Source of the DNA: Hymenobacter sp. BT559
GTDB taxonomy: Bacteria; Bacteroidota; Bacteroidia; Cytophagales; Hymenobacteraceae
Assembly (NCBI RefSeq): GCF_016427535.1
Contig: NZ_JAELXV010000001.1
Span: 1,116,001 to 1,180,000, forward strand
DNA: 64,000 nt
Reading direction: 5' to 3'
Position 1 is the stretch's first letter, and each line of letters begins with the position of its first letter. The position numbers were made by a program, and so were the translations under genes. The notes beneath the pieces were generated by a model, which ran no database searches, was not told where the DNA came from, and saw only the letters and a list, made by a program, of their open reading frames with translations. Below are positions 18,387 through 26,980 of the stretch, piece after piece.

Positions 18387-18742
18387 CCAAAAAAGTCGCT
18401 AGGGTCGGCCTGGCTGAGGTATTTTTTGAGCTTGCCTAAGTCGCCGAAATACGGCAGCACCCAGTGCATAAACTGCCGCACGGCCTGGGGGCTATCGGCA
18501 TAAACCAGAAAGGTATCTTCCTGCTCGTCAAACTCTAGCTGGTCGAGCAGGCCAGGCTGATACTCTTCAATAATCGTCTCGATGTGCTCGCGCCAGGAAA
18601 AGCCATCACCCCCATAGCCGTAGTCTTCAAAGACATTGAGGTAATCGTCCAGCGCATCTATCTCGGCCAGAATGACAAATTGGTGGGCTGGGTCGCCCCC
18701 GGCCTTGGCAGCGGCAACTTTAAACGGAAACGTAGAAGCCAT
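18383..18742 (-). CDS. Small acidic protein resembling immunity protein 51 (Imm51-like)
   Basis: The protein is 119 aa from the ATG at 18742; an in-frame extension back to 18808 is unlikely because it adds a non-matching hydrophobic stretch. It is acidic, and the pattern FEDYGYGGDGFSWREHIETII, later EFDEQEDTFLVYADS and a closing helix, resembles what I recall of Imm51, a polymorphic-toxin immunity family. No toxin gene is adjacent, so it would be an orphan immunity-type gene or a housekeeping relative. The assignment is by memory of the family pattern and is tentative. Confidence 0.6.
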   Translation of the reverse strand: MASTFPFKVAAAKAGGDPAHQFVILAEIDALDDYLNVFEDYGYGGDGFSWREHIETIIEEYQPGLLDQLEFDEQEDTFLVYADSPQAVRQFMHWVLPYFGDLGKLKKYLSQADPSDFFG

Positions 18743-18794
18743 AAATAGAGGTAATAGCGCAATAAAGCTAGCCCGGGAGCTGAGGGCAGCCGGC

Positions 18795-19028
18795 TTAGCG
18801 AGCAGCACCTAGGGTGCGCCACGCCAAGCCAGTCGCCAACCAGCCTAGACCGCCAGGTAGAAGGAAAGAAAATAACCCACGGGCACTCAAGTAGAAACTA
18901 AGCACGGCTGTAGCCGCTAAAGTAAAGGCAAAGCGTAAGTGAAAGAAAAGGAAATATTTAGAAAGCTGGCTAAGTAGAGAAGCCGCGGCTGTGGCAGCGG
19001 GCGCCGGCCGCACCTCAGGCTTCCGCAT
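18795..19028 (-). CDS. Small membrane protein, unknown
   Basis: This 77-codon ORF has two likely membrane segments, at about residues 25-48 (KYFLFFHLRFAFTLAATAVL) and 50-70 (ARGLFSFLLPGGLGWLATGL), and a short basic tail. It is transcribed in the same direction as, and 52 bp upstream of, the Imm51-like gene. I recognise no family. Membrane-segment composition is the only support for its being coding. The 19029-19237 gap contains nothing else evident except the promoter-like sequence before 19238. Confidence 0.4.
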   Translation of the reverse strand: MRKPEVRPAPAATAAASLLSQLSKYFLFFHLRFAFTLAATAVLSFYLSARGLFSFLLPGGLGWLATGLAWRTLGAAR

Positions 19029-19237
19029 CCAGCTCGTTATTTAGCAAATAAGGTACTACGTAAAAGCCGCGGCGCAAAACGATTTTCTTGAGGGATGAAA
19101 GCAGCTTGGCTGAAAATAGTTGCCGTTAGCTGAGTTTACTGTCGAGCTGCCCGCCCTTGGCGCCCAAAACCACGCAGGCTGTTTTGCGGGCCCTAACCTT
19201 TGCGTAGCTTTAGTGCTCCGCCAGGCCCCACCCACCC

Positions 19238-19660
19238 ATGCCTTCTGACCAATTTTTCACCGATTTTCTGCAAGTTGCTTACCGCCCCGACCTCGACCAG
19301 CTCACTGGCCGCTGGTTGCGCTCGGTCACGGAGCCCGAGCTGCACCAGGGCTACGAGGCTTTGCACCAAGCTGCGAGGCACTACCAATGCGGCTACTGGC
19401 TTATTGACTCGCGCCGCCGCACCAACCGTAGCATTAACGGCCCCGAGTGGGTGACCACCCAGTTTTTGCCGCAGGTGCAGCGCGGGCTAGGCACGCCGCT
19501 ATACGTGTGCTTTCTGGTGCTGCCCGACTACCTAGGAAGCTTGCCGGCTAGTGCCCACCAGGCGACCTCTGGAAACCCCATGCAGTTTGCGCGCTTCGTA
19601 GACGAGGGCGCGGCTAATGCCTGGCTAGCGGCCCAGCAAGCAACCCATAGCCAAGTCTAA
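19238..19660 (+). CDS. Hypothetical protein, STAS-like compact fold
   Basis: The 140-residue soluble protein has the pattern VAYRPDLDQLTGRWLRSVTEPELHQGYEAL followed by YWLIDSRRRT, then strands and helices and an FARFVDEGAANAWL closing helix. This order resembles small STAS/SpoIIAA-like proteins common as unnamed genes in Hymenobacter-type genomes. TAACCTTTG at 19193-19201 is a possible -7 box. The neighbours do not suggest a function. The quoted stretch was shortened mentally from residues 14-45; no catalytic motif is visible. Confidence 0.65.
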   Translation: MPSDQFFTDFLQVAYRPDLDQLTGRWLRSVTEPELHQGYEALHQAARHYQCGYWLIDSRRRTNRSINGPEWVTTQFLPQVQRGLGTPLYVCFLVLPDYLGSLPASAHQATSGNPMQFARFVDEGAANAWLAAQQATHSQV

Positions 19661-19678
19661 AGAGGCGTGGCCGGCAAC

Positions 19679-20188
19679 CTAGCGCCGCCGGCGCCAGAAA
19701 AATAAGCCCACGCACGCCAGGGCCAGCCCCATAATGAGTGCGTCGCGCCCGCGCTGGCCTTGCTGGGTCTCGGCCAGGTCGGCAGCCAAGGCGCGCTGGC
19801 GCTCAGCGGCCTGCTTTTCGCGCTGCTGCGCATTAAGCAGGTCGTTCTGAAACTCGCTGATGCGCTGGGCGGTCAGGTTGCGGTCGTCGCGGCCAGTGTT
19901 TTGCAGAGTAGTGGCCGTGGTTTGGGCCTGTTGGGCCGTTTGGTTAAGCACCGCCACTATTTCCTCATCCTTGTTCACGATGCCTTGCAGGGCGTCCACC
20001 ACTTCCTGCAAGTCTTTCTTACTAGGCTTATTATTAAGTCCAAATAAGCTGTGGCGCTGGGCGCTGGCTTCGGCATAGCGCTGTGTAAGCACCCGGCGCT
20101 CGGCCAGCAGGCGCGTGAGGGGCGAGTCGGGTTGGGCCAGGGCGCAAGGCCCCCATAAAAGCAGGCCCAGTAATAGCTTACTACGCAT
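19679..20188 (-). CDS. Membrane-anchored coiled-coil protein, unknown
   Basis: The protein is 169 aa from the ATG at 20188, chosen because it places the signal-like segment MRSKLLLGLLLWGPCALAQ at the N-terminus. The middle (residues ~25-145) is Gln/Glu/Ala/Arg-rich and heptad-like, predicting coiled coil. A single membrane helix near the C-terminus (ALIMGLALACVGLFFW) ends in RRRR. The topology suggests a periplasmic coiled coil held by a C-terminal anchor. It lies 61 bp downstream of the ECF sigma factor on the same strand, so it may be co-transcribed, but it does not look like an anti-sigma factor. Confidence 0.7.
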   Translation of the reverse strand: MRSKLLLGLLLWGPCALAQPDSPLTRLLAERRVLTQRYAEASAQRHSLFGLNNKPSKKDLQEVVDALQGIVNKDEEIVAVLNQTAQQAQTTATTLQNTGRDDRNLTAQRISEFQNDLLNAQQREKQAAERQRALAADLAETQQGQRGRDALIMGLALACVGLFFWRRRR

Positions 20189-20249
20189 AGCAACAAATAG
20201 AGGAAAGAGCTGCACCTACGGCCCAGCCCGCCGCAATGTTGAGTTGCTG

Positions 20250-20813
20250 CTAGTAACTCACTGCGCCCGAAGTAGTCATGACCCGGGCCAGCGTGCGGAT
20301 AATGCGACCCGCGCGCGATTTTACAGTACCTAGAGGCAGGTGTAGCTCCTCAGCCGCTTCTACCTGGGTATAGCCCTTGAGGTATAGCAAGTCGAGCAGC
20401 TGCCGGTCGCTGGGGCCCAGCAGCTGCAGCCAGTCGCGCACCCCAATGTGCTCGGGCCGAAAGGTGGCCGGGGCGGGCTGGTGGGGCACGGTTTCTTCGG
20501 AGAGCGAGTAGGTGCGCTGGGCGTCGCGGTAACGCTGGTCACGTAGGTGGTCGATGGCGAGGTTGCGCGCAATATTCAGCGCCCACGTAAAGAGCCGACC
20601 TCGGCTGGCGTCGTACCTAGGGAAAGCTAACCAGAACTTGACCATGCATTCCTGCAAGATGTCTTCGGCCAATTCATCTTGGCGCACAATGCGCCAGATT
20701 GTATAATACAAGGCTCGGCTGTAGTTCTTGTAGAAGAGCTCCATTGCCGCTTCATCTCGGGCGTATAAGCGCAGAACAAGCTCTTTTTCAGCCTCCTTCT
20801 CTAATAGCTTCAT
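20250..20813 (-). CDS. ECF-type RNA polymerase sigma factor
   Basis: This 187-residue group-4 sigma factor has region 2 at about residues 20-90 (LAEDILQECMVKFW for the core-binding and -10 recognition helices). Region 4 is at about 130-180, with a helix-turn-helix GYTQVEAAEELHLPLGTVKSR recognising the -35. A TTG three bases upstream of the ATG is also possible. No anti-sigma gene is recognisable next to it; the neighbouring gene on the same strand encodes a coiled-coil membrane protein. The signal and regulon cannot be inferred from the window. Confidence 0.93.
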   Translation of the reverse strand: MKLLEKEAEKELVLRLYARDEAAMELFYKNYSRALYYTIWRIVRQDELAEDILQECMVKFWLAFPRYDASRGRLFTWALNIARNLAIDHLRDQRYRDAQRTYSLSEETVPHQPAPATFRPEHIGVRDWLQLLGPSDRQLLDLLYLKGYTQVEAAEELHLPLGTVKSRAGRIIRTLARVMTTSGAVSY

Positions 20814-20909
20814 CAACAGCCCCGGGTGGTGAGGCCATACATACGCACCCCTAGGGCGCGCCGGATTTAGATATTAGCAAGAATAAATAAAACGCGTTTT
20901 GGAACCTTT

Positions 20910-21563
20910 TTACTTTTCGCCGCTAACCATGCGCGAGATTAAGCCGTGGTCTTTGGTAAGCTCGGCCCATACTACCCCCCCCACGTGCACCACCACAAAG
21001 GCGATAAGCAAATACATCGTTACGTTATGTACCGCCTTCACCGAGTGCTCGATACGGTGCAGCCACGCCACGTCGTCGGCCCAAGTCAGGGCCAGGCCCG
21101 TGAGCACCATTATGCTGATAAATAAATAGAACGCGGCATAAGTTAGCTTGGCCAGCAGGGCGTGGCGAGCATTGGGGTGCTCGGCGGGCGGGGCTAGCCG
21201 GTAGTAGCGGGCGGCCGCCACTAGCCGCGCCGTAAAGCGGCGCTCAACGGGACCAGTCAGTTGCAGTACCAGCCAATACGCCCAGAAAGAGGCCAGCGCC
21301 AGCCCAATGGCAATGTGCCAGTCCCACAGGCGCTCGCTCATCAGGCGGGCAATGCTCATGCCCTGCTCCTTGCTTAGGTTGCCGCCGTGCTGGGCCGCAG
21401 CCGCCTGAAACTCGGGCACCAGCGCTTTGGGTTTCACGATAACCTTGATAAAGAGAATCGTGATTAACTGCCCTAGTACCAGCAAGGCATTGCCCCAATG
21501 CCACACCCGCAGCGGCGCCGAATAGTCGTGGGTAGAGGTCGGCGCAGCAGCAGGCGTGGGCAT
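20910..21563 (-). CDS. Di-haem cytochrome b/b6-domain membrane protein
   Basis: This 217-residue protein has four hydrophobic helices of the bacterial cytochrome b561/HyaC type. Candidate haem ligands are H22 (VWHWGN), H83 (WDWHIAIG), H173 or H179 (HSVKAVHN) and H193 (VVVHVGGVVW), one in each helix. It probably shuttles electrons between quinone and a periplasmic partner. No hydrogenase or dehydrogenase subunit is adjacent. It starts 18 bp after the aminotransferase stop, suggesting one transcript, though the two functions are unrelated. Confidence 0.88.
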   Translation of the reverse strand: MPTPAAAPTSTHDYSAPLRVWHWGNALLVLGQLITILFIKVIVKPKALVPEFQAAAAQHGGNLSKEQGMSIARLMSERLWDWHIAIGLALASFWAYWLVLQLTGPVERRFTARLVAAARYYRLAPPAEHPNARHALLAKLTYAAFYLFISIMVLTGLALTWADDVAWLHRIEHSVKAVHNVTMYLLIAFVVVHVGGVVWAELTKDHGLISRMVSGEK

Positions 21564-21581
21564 GAGGGTAAGTACGAAAAG

Positions 21582-22823
21582 CTAGGCTAGCGCTTCGGCC
21601 GGGGCGGCCACCGCCTGCGGTGCCAGCGTGCGGCCGGGGTAGGCCAGCAGCGCGTGCTCGAGGCAGGTGAGGGCCGAGGCCAAATCGTCGAGGTTAAGTA
21701 CGTAGGCCAAGCGCACTTGTTGGCGGCCTAGGTCGGGCGTTTGGTAGAAGCCGTTGGCCGGCGACAGCATCAGCGTCTGGTTTTCGTAGGTGAAGTCGGT
21801 GAGCAGCCATTCGCCAAAGCGCTCGGCATCATCTACTGGTAGGTGAGCCATCACGTAGAAGGCGCCGCCAGGCACCGGGCACTGCACGCCGGGCATAGCC
21901 TGCAAGCGCGCCACCGTGAGGTCACGCCGCGCCTGGTACTCGGCGCGGTTTTCGTCGAAGTAGCTTTCGGGCAGGTCTACGGCGGCCTCGCCCAGCAGCA
22001 TACCTAGGCCGGGCGGACTGATGCGCATCTGGGCGAAGTGGAAAGCTGCTAGGTATACGGTCTTGTTGCGCGTGACGAGCGAGCCCACCCGCGCGCCGCA
22101 GGCGCTGTAGCGCTTCGAAATAGTGTCCATCACCACCACGTGCTCTTCGCCGCCGGGCAAGTTGAGCGCGCTAATCGAGCGGGCCCCATCGTAGCAATAC
22201 TCCCGGTAGGCCTCGTCCGAGAGCAAGTACAGCCCGTGGCGCTGGCAGAGACCTAGGAGGTCTTCAAGCTCGCGGCGGGTGTACACGTGGCCAGTAGGGT
22301 TGCTGGGGTTGCAAAGCAGAATCGCCTTGGTGCGCGACGTAATCACCTGCTCGAAAGCAGCCAGCGGCGGCAAGGCAAACCCGTTCTCGATGGTGGCTGT
22401 CACGGTCACGATGTTCACGCCCGCTGCAATGGCAAACGCCGTGTAAGTGCCGTAGAATGGCTCAGGGATAATGACTTCGTCGCCGGGGTTAAGGCAGGTA
22501 AGCAGCGCAAACAAGATGGCCTCGCTGCCCGCCGTGGTCACTAGTATCTCTTCGGTGCTCACCTCAATGCCCGCGCGATGGTAGTAGGCAGCCAGCTTCT
22601 GGCGGTAGCTGTCGGTGCCCGCGCCATGGCTGTAAGCCAGCACCCGAATATCGGCCTGCCGCACGGCTTCGAACAAGCTGGGCGGGGTCGCAATGTCGGG
22701 CTGGCCGATGTTGAGGTGATACACTTTTTTCCCTTGCTGCTTGGCGGCTTCTGCAAAAGGAGCCAGCTTGCGAAAGGGCGAGGCGGGCATGGCCTGCCCG
22801 CGCTGTGAGATAGCTAATGACAT
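21582..22823 (-). CDS. Class I/II pyridoxal-phosphate aminotransferase
   Basis: This 413-residue fold-type I aminotransferase is of the aspartate/aromatic subgroup. Visible sites are the substrate loop LNIGQPDIATP (~37-47), cofactor-contacting CNPSNPTG (171-178), D203 and Y206 in LLSDEAYREY, the PLP Schiff-base lysine K237 in DTISKRYSACGAR, and R245 for phosphate binding. Substrate preference (Asp, Tyr or Ala) cannot be fixed from sequence. The last ~15 residues are Ala/Pro-rich. A rho-independent terminator separates it from the upstream nuclease gene, so it probably has its own promoter. Confidence 0.93.
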   Translation of the reverse strand: MSLAISQRGQAMPASPFRKLAPFAEAAKQQGKKVYHLNIGQPDIATPPSLFEAVRQADIRVLAYSHGAGTDSYRQKLAAYYHRAGIEVSTEEILVTTAGSEAILFALLTCLNPGDEVIIPEPFYGTYTAFAIAAGVNIVTVTATIENGFALPPLAAFEQVITSRTKAILLCNPSNPTGHVYTRRELEDLLGLCQRHGLYLLSDEAYREYCYDGARSISALNLPGGEEHVVVMDTISKRYSACGARVGSLVTRNKTVYLAAFHFAQMRISPPGLGMLLGEAAVDLPESYFDENRAEYQARRDLTVARLQAMPGVQCPVPGGAFYVMAHLPVDDAERFGEWLLTDFTYENQTLMLSPANGFYQTPDLGRQQVRLAYVLNLDDLASALTCLEHALLAYPGRTLAPQAVAAPAEALA

Positions 22824-22865
22824 AAGGTATTCAGTATTAAATAGCCGCCGACAGTAAGGAAAGCG

Positions 22866-22921
22866 TAAAAATACAAAAATGTGAGGCCGCCGGACCCATT
22901 CGGGTAAACCGGCAACCTCAC
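22866..22921 (-). terminator. Rho-independent terminator of the bifunctional nuclease gene
   Basis: Read on the minus strand, GTGAGGTTGCCGG pairs with CCGGCGGCCTCAC (one bulge or mismatch) across an 11-18 base loop, and is followed by ATTTTTGTATTTTT. It is placed 36 bp after the stop of the gene ending at 22957. Confidence 0.85.
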
Positions 22922-22956
22922 ATTGTGTATAGTTTATGCGTTTTTACCCCCTAGGG

Positions 22957-23589
22957 CTAGCCGTTACGCTTATTCAACTCATCACGGATTTTCGCCGCTT
23001 TTTCGTAGTCTTCTTTGTCCAGCGCCTGCGCCAGCATTTTGCTGAGCTCCTCTACCGGCACCTGACCACTCGGTTCGCGGGGCTCGGTGGGGCGGGGGGT
23101 AGGGCTGGGGCTGTCGTCATCATCGTCCTCGTCGTCGCGGTCCTGGTCGTCTTCGTCTTCCTCGCCGGCCTCGTCGAGGTCAGAGAGAATGATGCCAGCT
23201 TCGCTCAGTACGCTTTCTACCGTGAAAATCGGCACTCCAAAGCGCAAGCCAATGGCAATGGCGTCGGAGGGGCGAGCGTCAATCTCGAAAGTGGTAGCCC
23301 CGTCGGAGCATACGATGCGGGAGTAGAAAACGCCTTCTTTAAGGTCCGAAATAACGACCTCAATAATTACTACGTGCACATGTTCGGCGAAGGCCTTGAA
23401 TAGGTCGTGAGTGAGGGGCCGGTTAGGGCTAATCTTCTCAATTTGAATGGCAATGCTCTGGGCCTCAAACATGCCGATAATAATCGGCAGGCGCCGGTTG
23501 CCGTGCTTCTCACCCAGAATGAGGGCGAAGGAGCCGGACTGCGACTGTGAGGAGGACAAGCCCAGAATTTCGAGCGGAATTTTTTTCAA
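22957..23589 (-). CDS. Bifunctional nuclease (BFN/DUF151) domain with C-terminal UVR motif
   Basis: This 210-residue protein has the BFN/DUF151 domain at about residues 1-135, including LPIIIGMFEAQSIAIQIE and DARPSDAIAIGLRFGVPIF. A highly acidic Asp/Glu linker follows at about 137-159, then a Pro/Ser-rich hinge and a UvrB/UvrC-type coiled motif at 180-208 (ALDKEDYEKAAKIRDEL). BFN homologues have been reported as nucleases with RNase and DNase activity, and the UVR motif suggests docking to a partner. The arrangement is standard for Bacteroidota. It is a single gene with its own terminator. Confidence 0.92.
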   Translation of the reverse strand: MKKIPLEILGLSSSQSQSGSFALILGEKHGNRRLPIIIGMFEAQSIAIQIEKISPNRPLTHDLFKAFAEHVHVVIIEVVISDLKEGVFYSRIVCSDGATTFEIDARPSDAIAIGLRFGVPIFTVESVLSEAGIILSDLDEAGEEDEDDQDRDDEDDDDDSPSPTPRPTEPREPSGQVPVEELSKMLAQALDKEDYEKAAKIRDELNKRNG

Positions 23590-23771
23590 GGGTCGCGGGG
23601 ACGTTCAGGGTCCGGGAAACGGGTACTAGGGTTCTGTACGACAAATAAAGCGATGAAGGTCGGAACTAGCTCAAAAAAGTACGGCCAAGCCGCGGCTCGG
23701 TACAGGCCAACACCCACCAGGTAGCACCCGGCGGAGCCCGCACCAAGCCGCAGCCTGGCCCTACAAGTAGC

Positions 23772-24749
23772 TTAGCTCAGCTCTTTTACGGCTGCCGTCA
23801 GCTTGGGAAGTACCTCAAATACATCGCCCACAATGCCATAGTCGGCTGCCTTAAAGAAGGGTGCCTCGGGGTCTTTATTAATCACCACAATCACCTTCGA
23901 CGAGTTGACTCCTGCTAGGTGCTGAATAGCGCCCGAAATGCCGCAGGCAATGTACAGGTTAGGCGACACCGTGATGCCCGTTTGGCCCACGTGCTCGTGG
24001 TGAGGGCGCCAGTCTACGTCGCTTACCGGCTTAGAGCAGGCCGTAGCGGCACCTAGGGCCTTGGCCAGGTCCTCAATGAGATTCCAGTTTTCGGGGCCCT
24101 TCATACCGCGGCCGCCGCTTACTACGAGCGAGGCCTCGGGTAGCAGAATGCCGCCAGCCTGGTCCTGCATCACTACCTGCTTGGGCGCGTCGGCAAAGTC
24201 GGCATCGCCAAGCTGGGCCGAGAAGGCAGCTACCTCGGCCGTTTTGCCGGCTTCGTGCTGCGCCTCAATCGAGTTTTTCTTGACAGCAATAATCTTGCGG
24301 TCGCCGCTCAGCACCACGTCCGAAAAGGCCTTGCCCGAGAAGGCACCACGCTTCACCACAAACTGGCCGCCGTCGGTTTTGGGCAGCTCCACTACGTTGG
24401 TAGCCAGTGCTGCTTGCAGCCGCACCGACAAGCGCGAGCCTACAGCCGCCCCGATATTGCTGTTGGCCAGCACGATTACCTTGGCGTCTTCCTGCTGGGC
24501 TGCCGTAGCAATGAGCTTGGTGTAGGCATTGTTTACAAAGTCCTTGAGGCGGGGCTCATTGTCGTAAAGCACCTTGCTGATGCCCTGCTCGCCGAGCTTG
24601 GCGAGGTTAGCCTCAGTGGCTTCGCCTACGGCAATGGCCGTGGCCGAGGTGCCCAACTGGGCGGCCACCTGCGCGCCGTAGGTGGCTACTTCGAGCGAAG
24701 ATTTTTTTACCTCGCCCTTATCACATTCAACTACTACTAAAACAGACAT
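23772..24749 (-). CDS. etfA: Electron transfer flavoprotein subunit alpha
   Basis: This 325-residue ETF alpha subunit has an N-terminal domain (1-190) giving the shared alpha/beta scaffold. The C-terminal FAD domain (195-325) carries SGGRGMKGPENW, the HEHVGQTGITVSPNLY segment and IACGISGAIQHLAG, which contact the flavin. It accepts electrons from acyl-CoA and related dehydrogenases and passes them to the quinone pool through ETF dehydrogenase. It lies downstream of etfB on the same strand, but 126 bp with a long inverted repeat sits between them, so subunit stoichiometry may be affected by a hairpin in the message. Confidence 0.97.
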   Translation of the reverse strand: MSVLVVVECDKGEVKKSSLEVATYGAQVAAQLGTSATAIAVGEATEANLAKLGEQGISKVLYDNEPRLKDFVNNAYTKLIATAAQQEDAKVIVLANSNIGAAVGSRLSVRLQAALATNVVELPKTDGGQFVVKRGAFSGKAFSDVVLSGDRKIIAVKKNSIEAQHEAGKTAEVAAFSAQLGDADFADAPKQVVMQDQAGGILLPEASLVVSGGRGMKGPENWNLIEDLAKALGAATACSKPVSDVDWRPHHEHVGQTGITVSPNLYIACGISGAIQHLAGVNSSKVIVVINKDPEAPFFKAADYGIVGDVFEVLPKLTAAVKELS

Positions 24750-24762
24750 GCTATTAATTTTT

Positions 24763-24868
24763 TGTCATCCTGAGCGCAGCGAAGGACCTTATCACGTCCG
24801 CTACGGTTGAGTTAGGAGAAGTTGACGAAAGCAAGCCGTGATAAGATGCTTGCTTCGTCAGCATGACA
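24763..24868. repeat. REP-like inverted repeat, TGTCATGCTGA family
   Basis: The left arm (TGTCATCCTGAGCGCAGCGA..., from 24763) and right arm (ending TCGTCAGCATGACA, to 24868) are imperfect reverse complements with a ~40-bp centre. It sits between etfB and etfA. Related copies are at 39555, 50263 and 54139. Confidence 0.85.
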
Positions 24869-24875
24869 GGCGATA

Positions 24876-25616
24876 TTAGATAACTTTCGCCTCGTTGCGG
24901 AGCAGCTTAATCAGCTCGCCAGCATTGGCAGCGTCGATAAGCTTCACGCCCTGCTTTTTGGGGGGCAGCGCAAACTCGGCCACCTGGGTGCGAGGGGCGT
25001 CGCCGATGGCAGGCACCACTTTCAGAGGCTTAGTGCGGGCCGTCATGATGCCGCGCATGTTGGGAATGCGGGGCTCGCACATGGGCTGCTGGCACGAGGC
25101 CACGAAGGGCGTGTTTACCTGCACAATTTCTTTGCCACCCTCAATTTCGCGCTCTAGAGTAGCAGCATTGCCGCTCATGTCAAGCTTCATAGCGGGCGCC
25201 ACCGTGGGAATGCCGAGCAACTCGCCCACCATGCCGTGCACCTGAAAGCCGTTATAGTCAATGCTTTCCTTGCCCATCAAGATGACATCGTAGCTGCCTT
25301 CTTTAGCGATGGCCGCAATTTGCTGGGACACGAAGAACGCATCGGTAGGGGCGGCATTGACGCGGATGGCGTCGTCGGCCCCGATAGCGAGGGCTTTGCG
25401 AATGTTCGGCTCGGTGTCGGCCTCGCCTACGTTGAGCACCGTCACGGTGCTGCCAGCGTTAGCCTCCTTCAGCTCGATGGCGCGGGTAAGCGCGTATTCG
25501 TCCCAGGGATTAATCACGAATTGCACCCCGGCCTTGTTAAATTCTTTGTTGTCAGGCGTAAAGGCGATTTTGGTGGTCGTGTCGGGCACGTTAGAAATAC
25601 AAACCAGAAACTTCAT
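24876..25616 (-). CDS. etfB: Electron transfer flavoprotein subunit beta
   Basis: This 246-residue ETF beta subunit begins MKFLVCISNVPDTTTKIAF and contains the AMP-binding region (ILMGKESIDYNGFQVHGMVGELLG, about residues 115-138, part quoted) and the recognition-loop stretch around PFVASCQQPMCEPRIPNMRG. It forms the heterodimer with the alpha subunit and docks onto partner dehydrogenases. It is first in the etfB-etfA order, with a TAnnTTTG promoter element upstream. The nearby aminotransferase and nuclease genes are separate transcripts. Confidence 0.97.
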   Translation of the reverse strand: MKFLVCISNVPDTTTKIAFTPDNKEFNKAGVQFVINPWDEYALTRAIELKEANAGSTVTVLNVGEADTEPNIRKALAIGADDAIRVNAAPTDAFFVSQQIAAIAKEGSYDVILMGKESIDYNGFQVHGMVGELLGIPTVAPAMKLDMSGNAATLEREIEGGKEIVQVNTPFVASCQQPMCEPRIPNMRGIMTARTKPLKVVPAIGDAPRTQVAEFALPPKKQGVKLIDAANAGELIKLLRNEAKVI

Positions 25617-25646
25617 CTAAACGAGGGTAGGGTGAGAAGATTATTG

Positions 25647-25654
25647 CAAAAGTA
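25647..25654 (-). promoter_or_regulatory. Probable -7 promoter element of etfB
   Basis: Read on the minus strand this is TACTTTTG, an exact match to the Bacteroidota primary-sigma -7 consensus TAnnTTTG, about 30 bp before the etfB ATG. A TTG at the -33 position is not evident; TTA is found instead, about 13-16 bp upstream. Confidence 0.5.
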
Positions 25655-25778
25655 GTCGGCTTGCATAACATCCGCTAGGCCTAAAAAGGTCGGCAGCGAA
25701 CGTAGGAAACCAGAATGCGGCGCGGCGGTCGCAATTTCGCCTCAAATATAGTCTGAACTCTGCCCCTAGGTCCCGTTT

Positions 25779-26120
25779 ATGAGCCCATCTGCCCCCAGCC
25801 GCCTGCAGCAATTGCTGGCTTTCTACCAAGAAGACCCCAACGACCCCTTTACTATTTACGCCCTAGCTACTGAATACCGGGCCGATGACCCTAAGCTAGC
25901 CTGGGAATATTACCAGAAGCTACTCACTGAACACCCCGATTACGTAGGCACCTACTACCACGCCGGTAAGCTGCTCGAAGGTTTTGGTAAGAAGGATGAA
26001 GCTGAACAGGTATACCGCAAAGGCTTAGTAGTAAGCCGCAAGGCGGGCCAGCTACATGCCGCCAGTGAATTGCAGCAGGCGCTCAATAGCTGCCTAGGGT
26101 TGGATTATGAGGATGACTAG
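25779..26120 (+). CDS. Tetratricopeptide-repeat protein (small)
   Basis: This 113-residue all-helical protein has two to three TPR-type units: LLAFYQEDPNDPFTIYALAT, then PKLAWEYYQKLLTEHPDYVG, then TYYHAGKLLEGFGKKDEAEQ with a following VYRKGL helix. It has no signal peptide and is presumably a cytoplasmic protein-interaction module. It is divergent from etfB, with about 160 bp between starts, and 103 bp upstream of the response regulator. I see no specific function. Confidence 0.85.
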   Translation: MSPSAPSRLQQLLAFYQEDPNDPFTIYALATEYRADDPKLAWEYYQKLLTEHPDYVGTYYHAGKLLEGFGKKDEAEQVYRKGLVVSRKAGQLHAASELQQALNSCLGLDYEDD

Positions 26121-26223
26121 GCGCTACCTATTTAATAGGTTAAGAACCGTAAGCAACTGACTCTATGCTACGGGGCACGCCGGGTGCTACCGCGCCGATT
26201 AGCAACGCAAAAAGGTAACAACT

Positions 26224-26907
26224 ATGCCCACAAAAATTCTGCTGGTCGAAGATGAGCCTAAGGTATCGGCTTTTATCCGGCGCGGGCTCGAAGAGGAAGG
26301 CTACGAGGTAACAGTAGCCTACGACGGTACCTTCGGTCTGCGCTTGGCGCTGAGCGAGGACCTAAGCTTGCTGATACTAGACGTCATCTTGCCCGGCCAG
26401 AGCGGCCTGGAGGTGCTGAAGGCCGTGCGCGCCCAAAACCAGGACTTGCCCATCTTGATGCTCACGGCCCTAGGTACTACCCAAGACAAGCTGCTGGGCT
26501 TCGACGGCGGCGCCGACGACTACCTCGTCAAGCCCTTCGACTTTGCCGAGCTACTGGCGCGGGTGCGGGCCCTCACGCGCCGCCGCGGCCACGCCGAGGC
26601 CAAAGGCAGCCAGTTGCGCCTAGCTGACCTGGTGGTGGATACCGCGGCCAAAACCGTGACGCGCGCCGGCCAGTCCATCAAGCTCACAGCCCGCGAGTTT
26701 AATCTGCTAGAGCTATTGCTGCGCCACCAAGGCCGAGTGTTGAGCCGCGGCGAAATAGCCGAGCATACCTGGGAAGAAGCCTTTGACGCGGGCTCCAACG
26801 TAATAGATGTGTACGTGAACTACCTGCGCAACAAGGTGGATAAAGGCTACGACAAAAAGCTTATTCACACAGTAGTGGGTATGGGCTACGTATTGCGCGA
26901 GGAGTAG
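26224..26907 (+). CDS. OmpR/PhoB-family response regulator
   Basis: This 227-residue regulator has a receiver domain (1-120) with the acidic pocket E11/D10, the phosphoacceptor D53 in LLILDVILPG, the switch threonine T81 and lysine K103 (LVKPF). The C-terminal winged helix (130-225) has LTAREFNLLELLLRHQGRVLS and the recognition helix region DVYVNYLRNKVD. It resembles regulators paired with heavy-metal sensor kinases (CusR-type). The likely partner kinase is at 32095, beyond an opposite-strand SusC/SusD pair. Four TAAT-headed 11-bp repeats at 33530 are its most likely binding site, an inference from position and family habit. Confidence 0.93.
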   Translation: MPTKILLVEDEPKVSAFIRRGLEEEGYEVTVAYDGTFGLRLALSEDLSLLILDVILPGQSGLEVLKAVRAQNQDLPILMLTALGTTQDKLLGFDGGADDYLVKPFDFAELLARVRALTRRRGHAEAKGSQLRLADLVVDTAAKTVTRAGQSIKLTAREFNLLELLLRHQGRVLSRGEIAEHTWEEAFDAGSNVIDVYVNYLRNKVDKGYDKKLIHTVVGMGYVLREE

Positions 26908-26927
26908 ACCCTAGGTGAAGGAGTAAC

Positions 26928-26967
26928 AATAAAAAAGCCTCCCACTTTGAGGGGAGGCTTTTTTATT
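26928..26967. terminator. Bidirectional rho-independent terminator
   Basis: AATAAAAAAGCCTCCC pairs perfectly with GGGAGGCTTTTTTATT around a short loop. It terminates the response regulator (plus) and the susC-susD transcript (minus), whose last gene stops 14 bp away. Confidence 0.93.
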
Positions 26968-26980
26968 GCACCTGAAAAAC

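Noticed and set aside
23590..23771. Possible regulatory RNA upstream of the bifunctional nuclease gene
   Set aside because: The 180-bp gap shows GC-rich sequence and a weak TTTATTTG box but no riboswitch-like structure I can defend.
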